This document shows, piece after piece, positions 7,835 through 19,168 of a stretch of DNA of 64,000 nucleotides. Under the pieces are notes generated by a model that had not been told where the DNA came from, did no database searches, and saw only the letters and a program-made list of their open reading frames with translations. Position numbers and translations under genes: made by a program. This DNA is from Pontibacter aquaedesilientis (lineage in GTDB: Bacteria; Bacteroidota; Bacteroidia; Cytophagales; Hymenobacteraceae), in contig NZ_JACXAJ010000001.1 of assembly GCF_014773225.1 (NCBI RefSeq), positions 434,001 through 498,000 on the forward strand, given 5' to 3'. The stretch's first letter is position 1. Each line of letters starts with the position of its first letter.

Positions 7835-8848
7835 TTATCTTTTTGTGTGGAAGTATAGCTTGAGCGAAGCATAGAAGGTATCGGCTTTTTCCTCAAAGTG
7901 CAGCTCATGTCGGTTCGGGTACAACAAGGTAAGGCGCTGCTTCAGGTTTTGCAACCCAATGCCTCCAAACTCCCGCTTTTTGTGGCTGCTGGTGTTGTTT
8001 ACCGTCGTAAACTGCAGCCCATCATCCTGCACCAGCAAGTTCAGGGTAATGCCCACCTCATTGCGGCTTACCAGGCCATGCTTAAAGGCATTCTCCACCA
8101 AGGTCATCAACAGCATGGGCGCAATCTGCTTTCCGGCCAGTTCGCCGTCCACGTTCAGCCTGATGCTGGTCTGCTCGCGCAGGCGTAGTTTCTGCAGGTC
8201 GATGAAGTTGCGTATGTGGTCTACCTCTTTCTCCAGGCTCACCAGCGTGTCGTTGCTTTCGTAGAGCATGTAGCGCATGAGCAGCGACAGTTTCATAATA
8301 GCGTCCGGCGTTTCGGGGGACTGCTTGTAAGCCAAAGAGTAGATGTTGTTGAGCGTGTTAAAGAGAAAATGCGGATTTACCTGTGACTTCAGGAAGTTGA
8401 GTTCCGCCATCAGCTTCTGGTTTTCGAGCTCTTTGTTGCGCCGTTCGTTTCGGATGTAATTACCGGTCACTTTCAGCGCAGAGCTGATGAATACGACAAT
8501 CAGGCCTGCCAGCAGATAGTTGAGGATACGGTCGTAGGAATACAGTACTTTCATGCCCGGGTTAAACTCCCGGAATACATAAAAGTCGAGGGGGGAACGA
8601 ATAAGCGCAACCGCTGTGAGTGTGAGCAGCACCATGGCAATGTAGGACAGGATGCGGTTACGGGCCAGGTAGCGGGGAATGAGCACATACCAGTTAAGGT
8701 AAAAAATCATGATGGCAAAGCTCAGGCCCACCAAGGAATCGATGGCCTTGTTGAGTGTGAGGCCGCGTTGGTACTGCACATAAAATATCCAGGCACCGAA
8801 TAATGCCCAGGCCGCAACGTGTATGGCCAATTTATACCGCTTCTTCAT
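7835..8848 (-). CDS. LytS/YehU-type sensor histidine kinase
   Basis: The protein (337 residues from Met at 8848) has four hydrophobic segments in its first 150 residues and then a coiled linker (NERRNKELENQKLMAELNFLK). The His_kinase domain typical of LytS follows, with LKSQVNPHFLFNTLNNIYSL carrying the phosphorylated His. The ATP-binding domain has the N-box LVENAFKHG and the G-box FGGIGLQNLKQRL. It pairs with the LytTR regulator immediately downstream. The signal sensed is unknown. The upstream in-frame Met at 8908 is less likely because it adds residues before the first membrane segment. Confidence 0.93.
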   Translation of the reverse strand: MKKRYKLAIHVAAWALFGAWIFYVQYQRGLTLNKAIDSLVGLSFAIMIFYLNWYVLIPRYLARNRILSYIAMVLLTLTAVALIRSPLDFYVFREFNPGMKVLYSYDRILNYLLAGLIVVFISSALKVTGNYIRNERRNKELENQKLMAELNFLKSQVNPHFLFNTLNNIYSLAYKQSPETPDAIMKLSLLMRYMLYESNDTLVSLEKEVDHIRNFIDLQKLRLREQTSIRLNVDGELAGKQIAPMLLMTLVENAFKHGLVSRNEVGITLNLLVQDDGLQFTTVNNTSSHKKREFGGIGLQNLKQRLTLLYPNRHELHFEEKADTFYASLKLYFHTKR

Positions 8849-9223
8849 AGAAAACTCAGGTAGGGCAAATGTGTTCAAACTGTCAGAATGTATGTAGGAT
8901 GGCAGCAAATCAGGATACCTTTTTATCTACCTAAAGTTAAGCAAAAAAACAGGTATAGCAGGTATAGGCAGAAAGACTCTATACAAAGCCCGTAATCTGC
9001 ACTATGAAAAGAGCTTTTTGCCTGACAAATGCGCGAGCGGGCTCAGGTGGTTGTTGGTATAGTGTTTTGAGCTGTTCGTCTAATTCATTTTTTTATGTGA
9101 TCAGAATATACTCCATTTGCAGTGTAAGTCCTAAGGCCGGGTATAAACCAGCTGATCGGGCTCACGCTTTGTGTTAACTGTAATTGTTAAGGTTTATATT
9201 GTTTGTTTTTGTTTGTTAATTGA
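8849..9223. other. Intergenic region, no gene seen
   Basis: No convincing frame is found here. It contains two GGTATAG words almost back to back (8952-8958 and 8961-8967) and another at 9056-9062. The kinase promoter must lie in the first part, but no clean TAnnTTTG box was identified. Confidence 0.4.
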
Positions 9224-9261
9224 AGAAGCGCCGGACTGAATGCAGCCCGGCGCTTCTTTTT
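9224..9261 (-). terminator. Strong hairpin after ligA
   Basis: AGAAGCGCCGG (9224-9234) pairs perfectly with CCGGCGCTTCT (9247-9257). The T-run is on the plus side, while the minus-strand 3' flank is TTCAATTAAC. The hairpin sits 27 bases after the ligA stop and is taken as its terminator; it would also stop plus-strand transcription. Confidence 0.65.
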
Positions 9262-9287
9262 GCAGGTATAGTCTAAAGCGATTTATA

Positions 9288-11330
<2,043 letters not shown>

Positions 11331-11434
11331 TCAAATGCAGGCCATGCTGCCAAGTGGATAATAGGTGATTAGGCCGAATTATCAGCTCAGGTATAGGATT
11401 TTCAAGCCAGGCCTTAGTTAACGTTTTGGCTGTC

Positions 11435-11475
11435 AGGTATAAAAAAGAAGGCCGCTCTGAGAGAGCGGCCCTTCT
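11435..11475 (-). terminator. Intrinsic terminator
   Basis: On the minus strand the stem AGAAGGGCCGCTCT...AGAGCGGCCTTCT is followed by six T residues. It terminates the DUF4920 lipoprotein gene. Confidence 0.85.
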
Positions 11476-11495
11476 GGAACGTGGGTTAATGGAGG

Positions 11496-11990
11496 TTACT
11501 TCAAAATCACGCCGTCGGCTACGAAACGAAGCTCTTCTTTAGGTTGCGTAATGGCCTGTACCTCATCAGCCGTTTTGCCGGCATCCTCGGCAAAATGGCG
11601 CTGGTCATCCACTGAAATCACTTCATGCTTGGCTGTACCCGTGAAAACCACCTTTCTACCAGACAAATCCTCTACTGGCAGGAAGAAACCATAGTCGCGG
11701 AAGGTCACTTTCATGGTGCTGCCGTCCTGGAGTTTCACATCCATCCAGCAACCCTTGGATTGGCAACTCTGTACCACCTCTGCTGTCACAGTAGCCTGTA
11801 TAGAGTCTTGTCCGGCCACCGCTTCCTGCAGTTGGGAAGCAGACAGCACGTTTTCTTCCGTGAAGGCAGTGCCATAGGTATGATCAGCGGCAGCGCCTGC
11901 AGTCACTTCCTGGTCTTCGGCAACGGTTGTGGCTTGGGAACAACCACATAGTGTGGCAGCTGCAAGCAGCAGTACAAACAGATTTTTCAT
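11496..11990 (-). CDS. DUF4920 lipoprotein
   Basis: The 164-residue protein has a lipoprotein signal with lipobox CGC (MKNLFVLLLAAATLCGC). The mature part has the DUF4920 signature: YGTAFTEENVLSASQL, then VVQSCQSKGCWMDVKL with two conserved cysteines, and FRDYGFFLPVEDLSG. The DUF fold resembles small OB-like periplasmic domains; the function is not established. It is probably periplasm-facing and membrane-anchored. It is followed by a strong terminator and appears to be transcribed alone. Confidence 0.85.
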   Translation of the reverse strand: MKNLFVLLLAAATLCGCSQATTVAEDQEVTAGAAADHTYGTAFTEENVLSASQLQEAVAGQDSIQATVTAEVVQSCQSKGCWMDVKLQDGSTMKVTFRDYGFFLPVEDLSGRKVVFTGTAKHEVISVDDQRHFAEDAGKTADEVQAITQPKEELRFVADGVILK

Positions 11991-12111
11991 GCAGTGAGAT
12001 TATTTTGTTTGGTCAAATATAGACATTAATGCGTGAGTTGAAAAGCCAAGGCTATTCCCTCAGACAAAATGCAGGCTGCTACGCCTAAACCGTTAAATAT
12101 TAGGGACAAAC

Positions 12112-14472
12112 TTATTCCAGCGCCCGGTTCTGGAACAAGAGAAAGCCCAGGTGAAACAGCACGCCCCAGTTTTTGGACTCGTCGTTATAGTAATTGAGGT
12201 TCAGGGCTACTGGCCCGAGTATCCCCTGGTATACCACAGCCGCTGTGGCGGCCAGACCCGTTCCGCCGAAAGTATCGCCATAGTAGGCGCGTTGGTTATC
12301 GTTCTGCAGGATCGGTTTGTAAGGCTGGAACACATAGCCCTCTGTCCGGAACTCCAGCCTTGGAGAGAGTAGGTATACGTACTGCAATCCGCCCGCCACG
12401 AACTGATGCGCCCGAAAGCGGTCCAGGAAGAGCGTTTTGCTGTCGGAGAGGGGATGAAAGGCCGGCGCAGAAGTGAGGGTAGAGCGGTAATTGCTGAAAA
12501 ACGGTTGGGTAGAGAGAACCCCCTCGAGCCGATACCCAAACTTATGCTTGCCCTCGCCAAAGTAATCCTCGAAGAGTAGCCGTCCATAGAACCACTCATG
12601 CTCGGTGGATTTTTTCTCGGGATTGGTCGCGGTAGAGCCCGGGGAGTAGCTTTCGGTGGCGCTCACAAAGCGTGCCGATGCCGTGAACAGGCGACCTGAG
12701 GAAGCGTACTGTTTTCGGTTAAGGCTCCCTCTCCTGAATATGCCGGCCACAGTGAAAGCTTCCAGATCGGTTCGGTCCAGCGTATCGGAGCTGAGGATGT
12801 CGAGGCGGTTGCTGTAGCGGTCTATATTCTGCGTGAATGCCGTGCTGATCACCAGTTTGCCTTTGTAGGTATTGGTAAAGCCAAGGTCGAGCGCATAGCT
12901 CCGGTCTGACTGCTCAATAAAAGGCATTTTGTTGCGCTCCAGCAAAAAACCACTTGTCGACAGGAAGTTCCAGTTGTTGTAAGTAAACGAGGGCTCCACA
13001 TAGTAGGGGGTACTGGCTGGCACATCGACCCGGGTCCTTAGCTGGGCTGCCTGGTAAAAACGTCCTGTCTGGAAGCTTCCTGCAAAGGTATAGAGTTGGC
13101 TACCCAACAGGCTGTACGCCAGACTTGCATAAATATTATCAACTGGTCGGGAAGCTAGCACGCCACCCAAGGCCAGTTTCAGGCCGGTATCCTTTTTGAC
13201 ATCCAGCAGCAGGTCGTAGTGCCGGGCAATCTGGTCGTATCGCATCGTCGGGTACAGGTTGCTGAAATTTTCGATGGCCGCTAACCGGTAATAGCCTGTT
13301 TTGACCTGTTGCATGGTATAGCTGTCGGCGCCTTCCGTGCCCCGGAAAAACTTTTCAATGAAAGCTTTCTGGTTCTCCTTCACGCCTTGTATCCTGATGT
13401 TTCGGAAGGTATGGGGCTCAAAACCGCTCCTGAACCGGTCCCGTTTGCTGGCAAGTTCTGCCGGGTTGACTCTCCGCCCTATCTTCCGTTTGATTTGCTC
13501 CATCTTGGCGCTGGCCTCCGCATAACCGGCAGCAAACAATTCTTCCACATTTTTGAAATCGAGCGAGGTGAGGCTGCCCAGATCCGGCTGCAGGTAAATG
13601 TCTTTGGCGTTGAGCGCTGTGGAGTCAGAGTTGGACATCATGGCATAGAGCAGGGTATGGGCGAGGTCAAAATCGTCCTTCCCATAAGGGTACTCACTGT
13701 AGATTTTTGAGGAGACGTTCACACCAATGATTATGTCCGGCTTGAAATCCTTTCGGGCCACATCCACCGGAAAATTGTTGTACAAACCTCCGTCAAACAG
13801 CAGGCGATTCTCTATCCGGATCGGCTTGAAGAACAATGGCACTGTCAAGGTGGCCCGCACCGCATCGGCCAGCTGGCCTCTCCGTAAAATCACTTGTTGC
13901 TGCGTAAATATATCGGCGGCGATGCAGCGGTAGGGTACCATCAGCTTATCGAAGTCATAATTGGCCCGTGCGGCCGGCTGCGACAGCAACTGTGCCAGTG
14001 CAAAGTTTAGCGAGGCATCGTTGACCAGGTTAGACGTCAGCCTGGCCTGCAGGGCCGTGTCTACGGAAATGTGGAGTTTTAGTAGCGAGGGGTTGGGTTC
14101 GGGTGAGGCGAAATTGTAGGTATAGTTCTGCTCCGGCTTTCCGGTGGCCCAGGCCTGGAAGGCCTCGGTGCTGACCAGGTATTCGATTTCAGAAGGGGAG
14201 TAGCCGGCTGCGTAGAGTGCCCCCACAATACCGCCCATGGAGGTGCCCACGATGTAATCGATGGGGATGTCGTTTTCTTCTAGCGCCTTGAGTACACCCA
14301 CATGGGCTATCCCTTTGGCGCCGCCCCCGCTCAGTACCAGGCCCACTTTCTGCGCGAGGCTTACGGGTACTGACACTAGCAGCAACAAGCAGGCAAGCGT
14401 AACTGTACGCAACCTGAGGCCGATTGCGGAATGATGGGATTGCAGGCTGTAGTCAGCCGTCAGGTGATGCAT
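12112..14472 (-). CDS. Patatin-like phospholipase with C-terminal beta-barrel (type Vd-like)
   Basis: The 786-residue protein has a signal anchor near residues 24-41 (ACLLLLVSVPVSLAQ). The patatin domain follows with the oxyanion loop SGGGAKG (48-54), the nucleophile GTSMG (Ser78) and the catalytic DGG (Asp227), giving a complete Ser-Asp dyad. A POTRA-like segment comes next (FRNIRIQGVKENQKAFIEKFF). The C-terminal 350 residues have alternating strand patterns typical of Omp85/BamA barrels. Together this is the layout of type Vd secreted lipases and their Bacteroidota relatives, so it is probably an outer-membrane lipase. It lies 14 bases after the YceI-like gene and probably shares its transcript. 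Confidence 0.9.
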   Translation of the reverse strand: MHHLTADYSLQSHHSAIGLRLRTVTLACLLLLVSVPVSLAQKVGLVLSGGGAKGIAHVGVLKALEENDIPIDYIVGTSMGGIVGALYAAGYSPSEIEYLVSTEAFQAWATGKPEQNYTYNFASPEPNPSLLKLHISVDTALQARLTSNLVNDASLNFALAQLLSQPAARANYDFDKLMVPYRCIAADIFTQQQVILRRGQLADAVRATLTVPLFFKPIRIENRLLFDGGLYNNFPVDVARKDFKPDIIIGVNVSSKIYSEYPYGKDDFDLAHTLLYAMMSNSDSTALNAKDIYLQPDLGSLTSLDFKNVEELFAAGYAEASAKMEQIKRKIGRRVNPAELASKRDRFRSGFEPHTFRNIRIQGVKENQKAFIEKFFRGTEGADSYTMQQVKTGYYRLAAIENFSNLYPTMRYDQIARHYDLLLDVKKDTGLKLALGGVLASRPVDNIYASLAYSLLGSQLYTFAGSFQTGRFYQAAQLRTRVDVPASTPYYVEPSFTYNNWNFLSTSGFLLERNKMPFIEQSDRSYALDLGFTNTYKGKLVISTAFTQNIDRYSNRLDILSSDTLDRTDLEAFTVAGIFRRGSLNRKQYASSGRLFTASARFVSATESYSPGSTATNPEKKSTEHEWFYGRLLFEDYFGEGKHKFGYRLEGVLSTQPFFSNYRSTLTSAPAFHPLSDSKTLFLDRFRAHQFVAGGLQYVYLLSPRLEFRTEGYVFQPYKPILQNDNQRAYYGDTFGGTGLAATAAVVYQGILGPVALNLNYYNDESKNWGVLFHLGFLLFQNRALE

Positions 14473-14486
14473 GTTATAGGTTCTGT

Positions 14487-15053
14487 TTATCGGGATCGGA
14501 GGTCAGCCCATCGGGCGTTGTGTATGGTAAACAAGATGCGCCCTGTGAGCATGGTGGTATACCTGGCAGGCACTATCAGTCGCATGTCCTGCAGCCTAAT
14601 CTCAAAGCTGCTGCTGAACGTGATCATGTTCCTGTCCGGTGTGAAGGTGACCGGCCTGACCATTTCCCTGTTTATACCTTGTATGTTTATGAATATACGG
14701 CTGTTGATTGTCTGGCGTGCGCGAGTACCCGCATTAATCTTCTCCACCGGTGCCTCAATCTCCAAATAAATATCGGGGTAGCGGGAAGCGAAAAACACCT
14801 CCTGCACCATGGCGATGGGAGTGGAGTCGTTGGCCGGCAGCAGGTTGGAGAGGGGGAGCAGGCATTCCAGTTTTTTGGTATTTTCGTTGTAGCGCACCAG
14901 CATTTTCCCCGACGAAAAGTCATAGGTCCCTTTTTCGCCCTCCATTGATATGAGTATGGTATTATTGGAGGTATAAGGTATGCGGTTTTGTTGTGCCCGG
15001 GCAGCCCATGTTGCAAGCAATAGAAGAAGGACTGGCAGTAAACGTTTGATCAT
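14487..15053 (-). CDS. Secreted YceI-like protein
   Basis: The 188-residue protein has a cleavable signal, MIKRLLPVLLLLLATWAARAQ. I start at the Met at 15053 because this puts the signal peptide at the N-terminus; the longer frame adds 49 unlikely residues. The mature part resembles the YceI lipocalin-like fold. It runs YDFSSGKMLVRYNENTKKLE, then FFASRYPDIYLEIEAP where YceI proteins have FFDxxxYPxxxF, and a late strand FINIQGINREMVRPVTF matching the LTIxGVTKxV region. The similarity is distant. A periplasmic ligand-binding role is an inference. Confidence 0.6.
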   Translation of the reverse strand: MIKRLLPVLLLLLATWAARAQQNRIPYTSNNTILISMEGEKGTYDFSSGKMLVRYNENTKKLECLLPLSNLLPANDSTPIAMVQEVFFASRYPDIYLEIEAPVEKINAGTRARQTINSRIFINIQGINREMVRPVTFTPDRNMITFSSSFEIRLQDMRLIVPARYTTMLTGRILFTIHNARWADLRSR

Positions 15054-15358
15054 GATGAGGCACGCTAAAGGATATACTCCTGCTAACGCAAAAATGAGTA
15101 GAAAGGTAGAGCGATGGCCACCTTTTTGGCAAATAACAGGTGTTGTAAGAAGCCTAGGAAGCAGTGGAGCAGTAGTGTCGGATTCATAATTATGGCGCAC
15201 AAGAAATTAAGCAGAATGGAGAGGCAATTTATGACGCATTTGCAAAACTATAAATCCGCCGAAAGGGTATACAGATATAGAAAAATTACCCTCAATCTGA
15301 TTTAAAAAAGGTTGTCCGCGACATAGAAAGCAGGCGGGGCTCCTGAAGAAAGCTTGAC
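15054..15358. other. Divergent intergenic region
   Basis: This region separates the YceI-like gene (minus) from the oxidase-subunit-like gene (plus) and should hold both promoters. I see no clean -33/-7 pair, no hairpin and no convincing small gene. Confidence 0.35.
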
Positions 15359-15985
15359 ATGAATCAGGATAGAAAGAATAAAGTAGACTCACGCCAGGGG
15401 TCGGCCTTTGGCAAAATAGAGCGCATGCACCCTATCCGTATGTTGCTCTACCTAAGCATGATCGGTATAGGAGTCCTTTTCTTTATTCTGGTGGTGGCTT
15501 TTGCCCGCACAGGCGGTTTCGGAAATGAGCAGTTCTCAATCCCCAAATTTTTCAGTGTCAGTACCTTGCTTTTGCTTTTCAGCAGCTATGCCATCAACAA
15601 GGTACCCCGGATCTACAAAAAGGACAAACTCCATAAAATGACGCGATACTTAAGCATTACCTTTGTGCTGGGTGTGGCTTTTATTGGGGCGCAGGTGCTT
15701 GGCTGGCGCGAAATTGCTGCTTCGGGGGCCTACTTCACCGGCAAAGCTTCAGGCAGTTACTTATACCTGATCTCGGCCTTGCATCTGCTGCACTTGCTGG
15801 GCGGTATGATCTTTCTGGCCTTTTTGCTGTTCAAAACGGCCCATATGGCCAATGACGGGGTTCGGAGCCTGATCTTTATTCGTGACCCGTACCGCCGTCT
15901 TCAGCTCTCGATGCTGCGTACCTACTGGCACTTCATCGGTTTGCTCTGGCTCTTCCTATACCTGGTGATTTTGTTCATGGCCTGA
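15359..15985 (+). CDS. Cytochrome c oxidase subunit III-like membrane protein
   Basis: The 208-residue protein has five hydrophobic segments and the motifs of the heme-copper oxidase subunit III family. These are the mid-protein GAQVLGWREIAASGAYFTG, the helix YLISALHLLHLLGGMIFL, and the C-terminal YWHFIGLLWLFLYLVIL, which matches the conserved W-H-F-x-x-x-x-W-x-x-x-Y signature. Subunit III stabilises the oxidase and its oxygen channel in the inner membrane. No subunits I or II flank it, so it is a stand-alone copy. It converges on the T9SS protein with a gap of only six bases. Confidence 0.85.
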   Translation: MNQDRKNKVDSRQGSAFGKIERMHPIRMLLYLSMIGIGVLFFILVVAFARTGGFGNEQFSIPKFFSVSTLLLLFSSYAINKVPRIYKKDKLHKMTRYLSITFVLGVAFIGAQVLGWREIAASGAYFTGKASGSYLYLISALHLLHLLGGMIFLAFLLFKTAHMANDGVRSLIFIRDPYRRLQLSMLRTYWHFIGLLWLFLYLVILFMA

Positions 15986-15991
15986 TGGGTG

Positions 15992-18190
15992 CTAGCGTAC
16001 CAGCGTAACAGAACCTTTGTATTTGTCCGAGCCGAAGTCTATCACGTAAAAATATACCCCGTCGTTCACGTTCTTGCCGTCCCACCTAAAGGTGTTGTCA
16101 TTGCTGGCGAATACTTCTTTGCCCCATCTGTTGTAAATCCTGATATGCTGGAAGGTACTGGTGCAAACATCGGCCGGCAGACCCGGTATTTCAAAGAAAT
16201 CATTCAGCCCGTCGCCGTTGGGCGTGAAGATGTTGGGCGGCGTGAAGGTTTTGAAGTCGGGCACCCGCACCTTAAACTCCATTGTCAGTATTTGATCAGG
16301 AGAAGGGGCGCAGGCATCTTCTTTGAGCACAAAGTCCACCCGTACAACGCCTTGCCGGAAAGCGTCGCAGTTAGCCACCCAATTGAATTTTCCCTCTGCC
16401 GTGCCATTGCCGCCTGTGGAAGTAAAGGTCATACCTAATGAGGCCAGGCTGAAACCCTGGCCGGTGGCAGCCATGCTCAGCTTGTGCAGATCCAGGTCAG
16501 TGCCATTGAACAAAGCCTCGAAAGGCTCGTTCAGGTCAACCTCAAAAAAAAGCGTTTCTTTATTGGTGGTCAAAACAGGCACGCGGTTCGGGTAGTCCGT
16601 GCGCACTTCTATCAGTTCGGTTCTGGTTATTGGCTCGCCGCAGAAATTGGACGTGGCGGTGAACTCGATCAGGTAGGAGGTTATGCCCAACGCATTGCAG
16701 TCTATCAACCAGGAAAAGGGCGAACTCACCTGTCCTATACCTGAACGGCTCTGAAACTGAATAGGGACGGAATTGATGTCGAAATTTTTGCCAGTCGCTG
16801 AAATCGTGACCTCATCGTTGTCGGGATCGAAACCGAGCACATTAAAGTCGATCAGATCGCCTTCCATGACAGTAAACACCCGGTCAGGTTTTGAGAGGTT
16901 AACAGAAGGAGGCTCGTTGGGTATAGGGTCGATGATAAAACTGACCTGCAGCGTGTCCTGGCGCGGTAAACTACAGCCATTGTCCTTTACGATCAGGTTA
17001 AGCTTGTATACCTTCCCCTCTGTGTCGAAGCACTCGTTGAAACACAAGGTAGCTTTGAGAGAATCACCCGAAGTAGCAGTATTAATCACGCCTGTTGTGG
17101 TTCCGCTGAAGGTATAGTTGCTGTCGCTGAAATTTACGGGACGGGCATACAGTGTTATCCTGGAGTTGGGGTCCGGGTCCGTAAACACAACGTTAAGGCA
17201 GCGGGCATCCGTTGGGCGGATGCGTATCACGTCGCCACTTTTATAAAAGCCTGTCTGGCCTGCGGCACGGGCCAAAACCTTCGGACTATCGTTACGGGGG
17301 CAGTCTTTTACGAGTAGCTGGAAATCGCGCCGCACTTCACCTATTTTCACGCCTTTCCGAAATTCCTGTGCGCGCACGCCAAAAACAAACAATCCCTTGC
17401 TGGCTGGTTTCACAGTCAGCCTACCTGTCTGTGGGTCAATTGAAATGGGAGGAGAGCCTTGTATCTGGTTGCTGCGGCTATACCCTGGCTGCCACACAAT
17501 CTCAGGGTAGGGGCCTGGTCTTGGAGTAGGCGCCGCGTTGAAGGGGTCAGCAGTACTGAAGCCATTGATCGGAGTGACCATGTCATATACAAGGGAGTCC
17601 CCATCAACGTCTGTTCCGCTAAAGTCATAGTAGAAAAGCTCGTTGGCGCAGGCATAGTCGCTGAGGGGAGGGAAAAGCACAGGGGATGAATTTACGAACG
17701 GAGTGTTTCCCTGGACAACAGGCGGGAATTCCATGTAAAAAGTTTGACCAGCACTCTGAGGATTTACAATGTTGTTGATGATACGGTTGCGACAGCAGCG
17801 TTCCCAAACCATGTAGTAGCCCATCGGGTTGTTGAATACATTCGGGGCCAGCACGACATCCAGCCAGTAAACCAGTTTTCGGGTGCGTAATTCTCCTACA
17901 GTGCAGGCAATGTCGGTATAGTTTACAAACGTGTTGCTCCGCAGCGGCAAACTTATCTCGTCGATTTTGGAGGTGTTCGTCTGTTTGTCGAATATCCGTA
18001 TCCTGGCCTCGGGGTCTATGGCTCCTGGGTTACCGTTCACATCATCAAAATACACATTCAGCGTAATCCGGTAGGTATAGCCTGATCGGTGCTCGAGGCC
18101 GAATTCACCACCAACGATGTGCGTGGCCAATGCCTGCTTGCAGAAGAGCAACAGCATAAAGCATAAAGTGAGGAATATACGCTGTTTCAT
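15992..18190 (-). CDS. T9SS-secreted cell-surface protein with type B (gliding-associated) sorting domain
   Basis: The 732-residue protein has a signal peptide (MKQRIFLTLCFMLLLFCKQALA) followed by several beta-sandwich/cadherin-like repeats (DVDGDSLVYD, DPDNDEVTISATG, DLDLHKLSMAATG). It ends in the gliding-motility-associated C-terminal domain, with TPPNIFTPNGDGLNDFFEI and IYNRWGKEVFAS...WDGKNVNDGVYFYVI. That ending is the type B signal recognised by the T9SS. The substrate is probably exposed on the cell surface as an adhesin-like protein. It appears monocistronic. Confidence 0.93.
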   Translation of the reverse strand: MKQRIFLTLCFMLLLFCKQALATHIVGGEFGLEHRSGYTYRITLNVYFDDVNGNPGAIDPEARIRIFDKQTNTSKIDEISLPLRSNTFVNYTDIACTVGELRTRKLVYWLDVVLAPNVFNNPMGYYMVWERCCRNRIINNIVNPQSAGQTFYMEFPPVVQGNTPFVNSSPVLFPPLSDYACANELFYYDFSGTDVDGDSLVYDMVTPINGFSTADPFNAAPTPRPGPYPEIVWQPGYSRSNQIQGSPPISIDPQTGRLTVKPASKGLFVFGVRAQEFRKGVKIGEVRRDFQLLVKDCPRNDSPKVLARAAGQTGFYKSGDVIRIRPTDARCLNVVFTDPDPNSRITLYARPVNFSDSNYTFSGTTTGVINTATSGDSLKATLCFNECFDTEGKVYKLNLIVKDNGCSLPRQDTLQVSFIIDPIPNEPPSVNLSKPDRVFTVMEGDLIDFNVLGFDPDNDEVTISATGKNFDINSVPIQFQSRSGIGQVSSPFSWLIDCNALGITSYLIEFTATSNFCGEPITRTELIEVRTDYPNRVPVLTTNKETLFFEVDLNEPFEALFNGTDLDLHKLSMAATGQGFSLASLGMTFTSTGGNGTAEGKFNWVANCDAFRQGVVRVDFVLKEDACAPSPDQILTMEFKVRVPDFKTFTPPNIFTPNGDGLNDFFEIPGLPADVCTSTFQHIRIYNRWGKEVFASNDNTFRWDGKNVNDGVYFYVIDFGSDKYKGSVTLVR

Positions 18191-18470
18191 CCGCCGATCG
18201 ATTTAGAAGAAATATTTATCGTGATAACCAGGCTAAATGGAATTATGTAAATTAACTTGGCATGGCCTCTTAAGTTACATTAAATCAGAATAAATTGCGT
18301 GATATCAGGAAAAATTTTGTAATGTTCCGGTTAAACATTCAAGAGTCAAATTCGTTATACGGCTTCTGGACAACCATCCTTTAAACAAACAGAGGGCACT
18401 TCAGTTAAGTGTAAAAATGCGAAAACACTGCTTTAAAGCTGGAAGCTAAACACTATATGCCTACATCATT

Positions 18471-18932
18471 ATGTTGACACAAGAACTTGAACTAAAGAAA
18501 AAACTACTGCAGCAATCAACTAAAATGCTGAACGTGCAGATTCAGGCGGCGAAAGAAGCGATGGATGAGGCGCAGGAAAGTGCCAACGAGCACCATGGCG
18601 CCATCGAAGATAAATTCGAGTCGTTCAGAGAAGCCTGTCAGATTCAACGCGACATGTACGCCAGGCAACTGGATGAGCTCATCACGACCATGGGGCTGCT
18701 GAAACGGGTTAATGCAACCAAGGAAAACAAAGACGTTTCGCTCGGAGCAGTTGTGATGACCGAACTTCAGAACTACTTTATAGGTGTAAGCCTCGGTGAA
18801 ATCAAAGTGGACGGCGATTCGTTCTACGCTATATCCGGCATGTCACCGCTCTACAAGGCCATGGCCGGAAAAACATCAGGCGACACTTTCGTGTTTCGGG
18901 ATAAGGAATATAAGGTGTTGCAAGTGTTTTAA
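18471..18932 (+). CDS. GreA/GreB C-terminal-domain protein with N-terminal coiled coil
   Basis: The 153-residue protein has a helical, probably coiled-coil N-terminus (LELKKKLLQQSTKMLNVQIQ and onward to about residue 80). An FKBP-like domain follows: ISGMSPLYKAMAGKTSGDTF, then KEYKVLQVF, aligns with the GreA/GreB C-terminal ISxxSPLGxALxGKxxGD...YEIxxI. Gre factors bind RNA polymerase in the secondary channel and rescue backtracked complexes. Here the N-terminal coil lacks the classic GreA acidic tip that I can recognise, so it may bind polymerase with a different activity, as Rnk or Gfh proteins do. A bidirectional terminator follows. Confidence 0.75.
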   Translation: MLTQELELKKKLLQQSTKMLNVQIQAAKEAMDEAQESANEHHGAIEDKFESFREACQIQRDMYARQLDELITTMGLLKRVNATKENKDVSLGAVVMTELQNYFIGVSLGEIKVDGDSFYAISGMSPLYKAMAGKTSGDTFVFRDKEYKVLQVF

Positions 18933-19113
18933 GAACAGGAAATGCTTGGTCTATTCAGCTGGGGAATTGGCTAAGTTCTGACTGACTTAAGTCCGACTGG
19001 TTGATGCACAGGTATAGCTTGCCTGACATCTGAATAGGTATAGCCTTTGCTTCTGTTATATTTATAAAAACCTTTTGCGCAGTAAATCAGTTTGATAGGA
19101 TGTAAAGGGTTGA

Positions 19114-19153
19114 AAAAAGGAAAGGTTGGCAGCGATGCCAACCTTTCCTTTTT
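19114..19153. terminator. Bidirectional terminator, perfect 18-bp stem
   Basis: The left arm (19114-19131) and right arm (19136-19153) pair perfectly around a GCGA loop. The A-run and T-run lie at the two ends, so it works on both strands. It separates the convergent Gre-like and DUF2147 genes. Confidence 0.9.
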
Positions 19154-19168
19154 GGAAGCTATGTCTGA

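Noticed and set aside
8849..8908. N-terminal extension of the LytS-like kinase from Met at 8908
   Set aside because: It adds a polar leader before the first membrane helix that the family lacks; Met at 8848 fits better.
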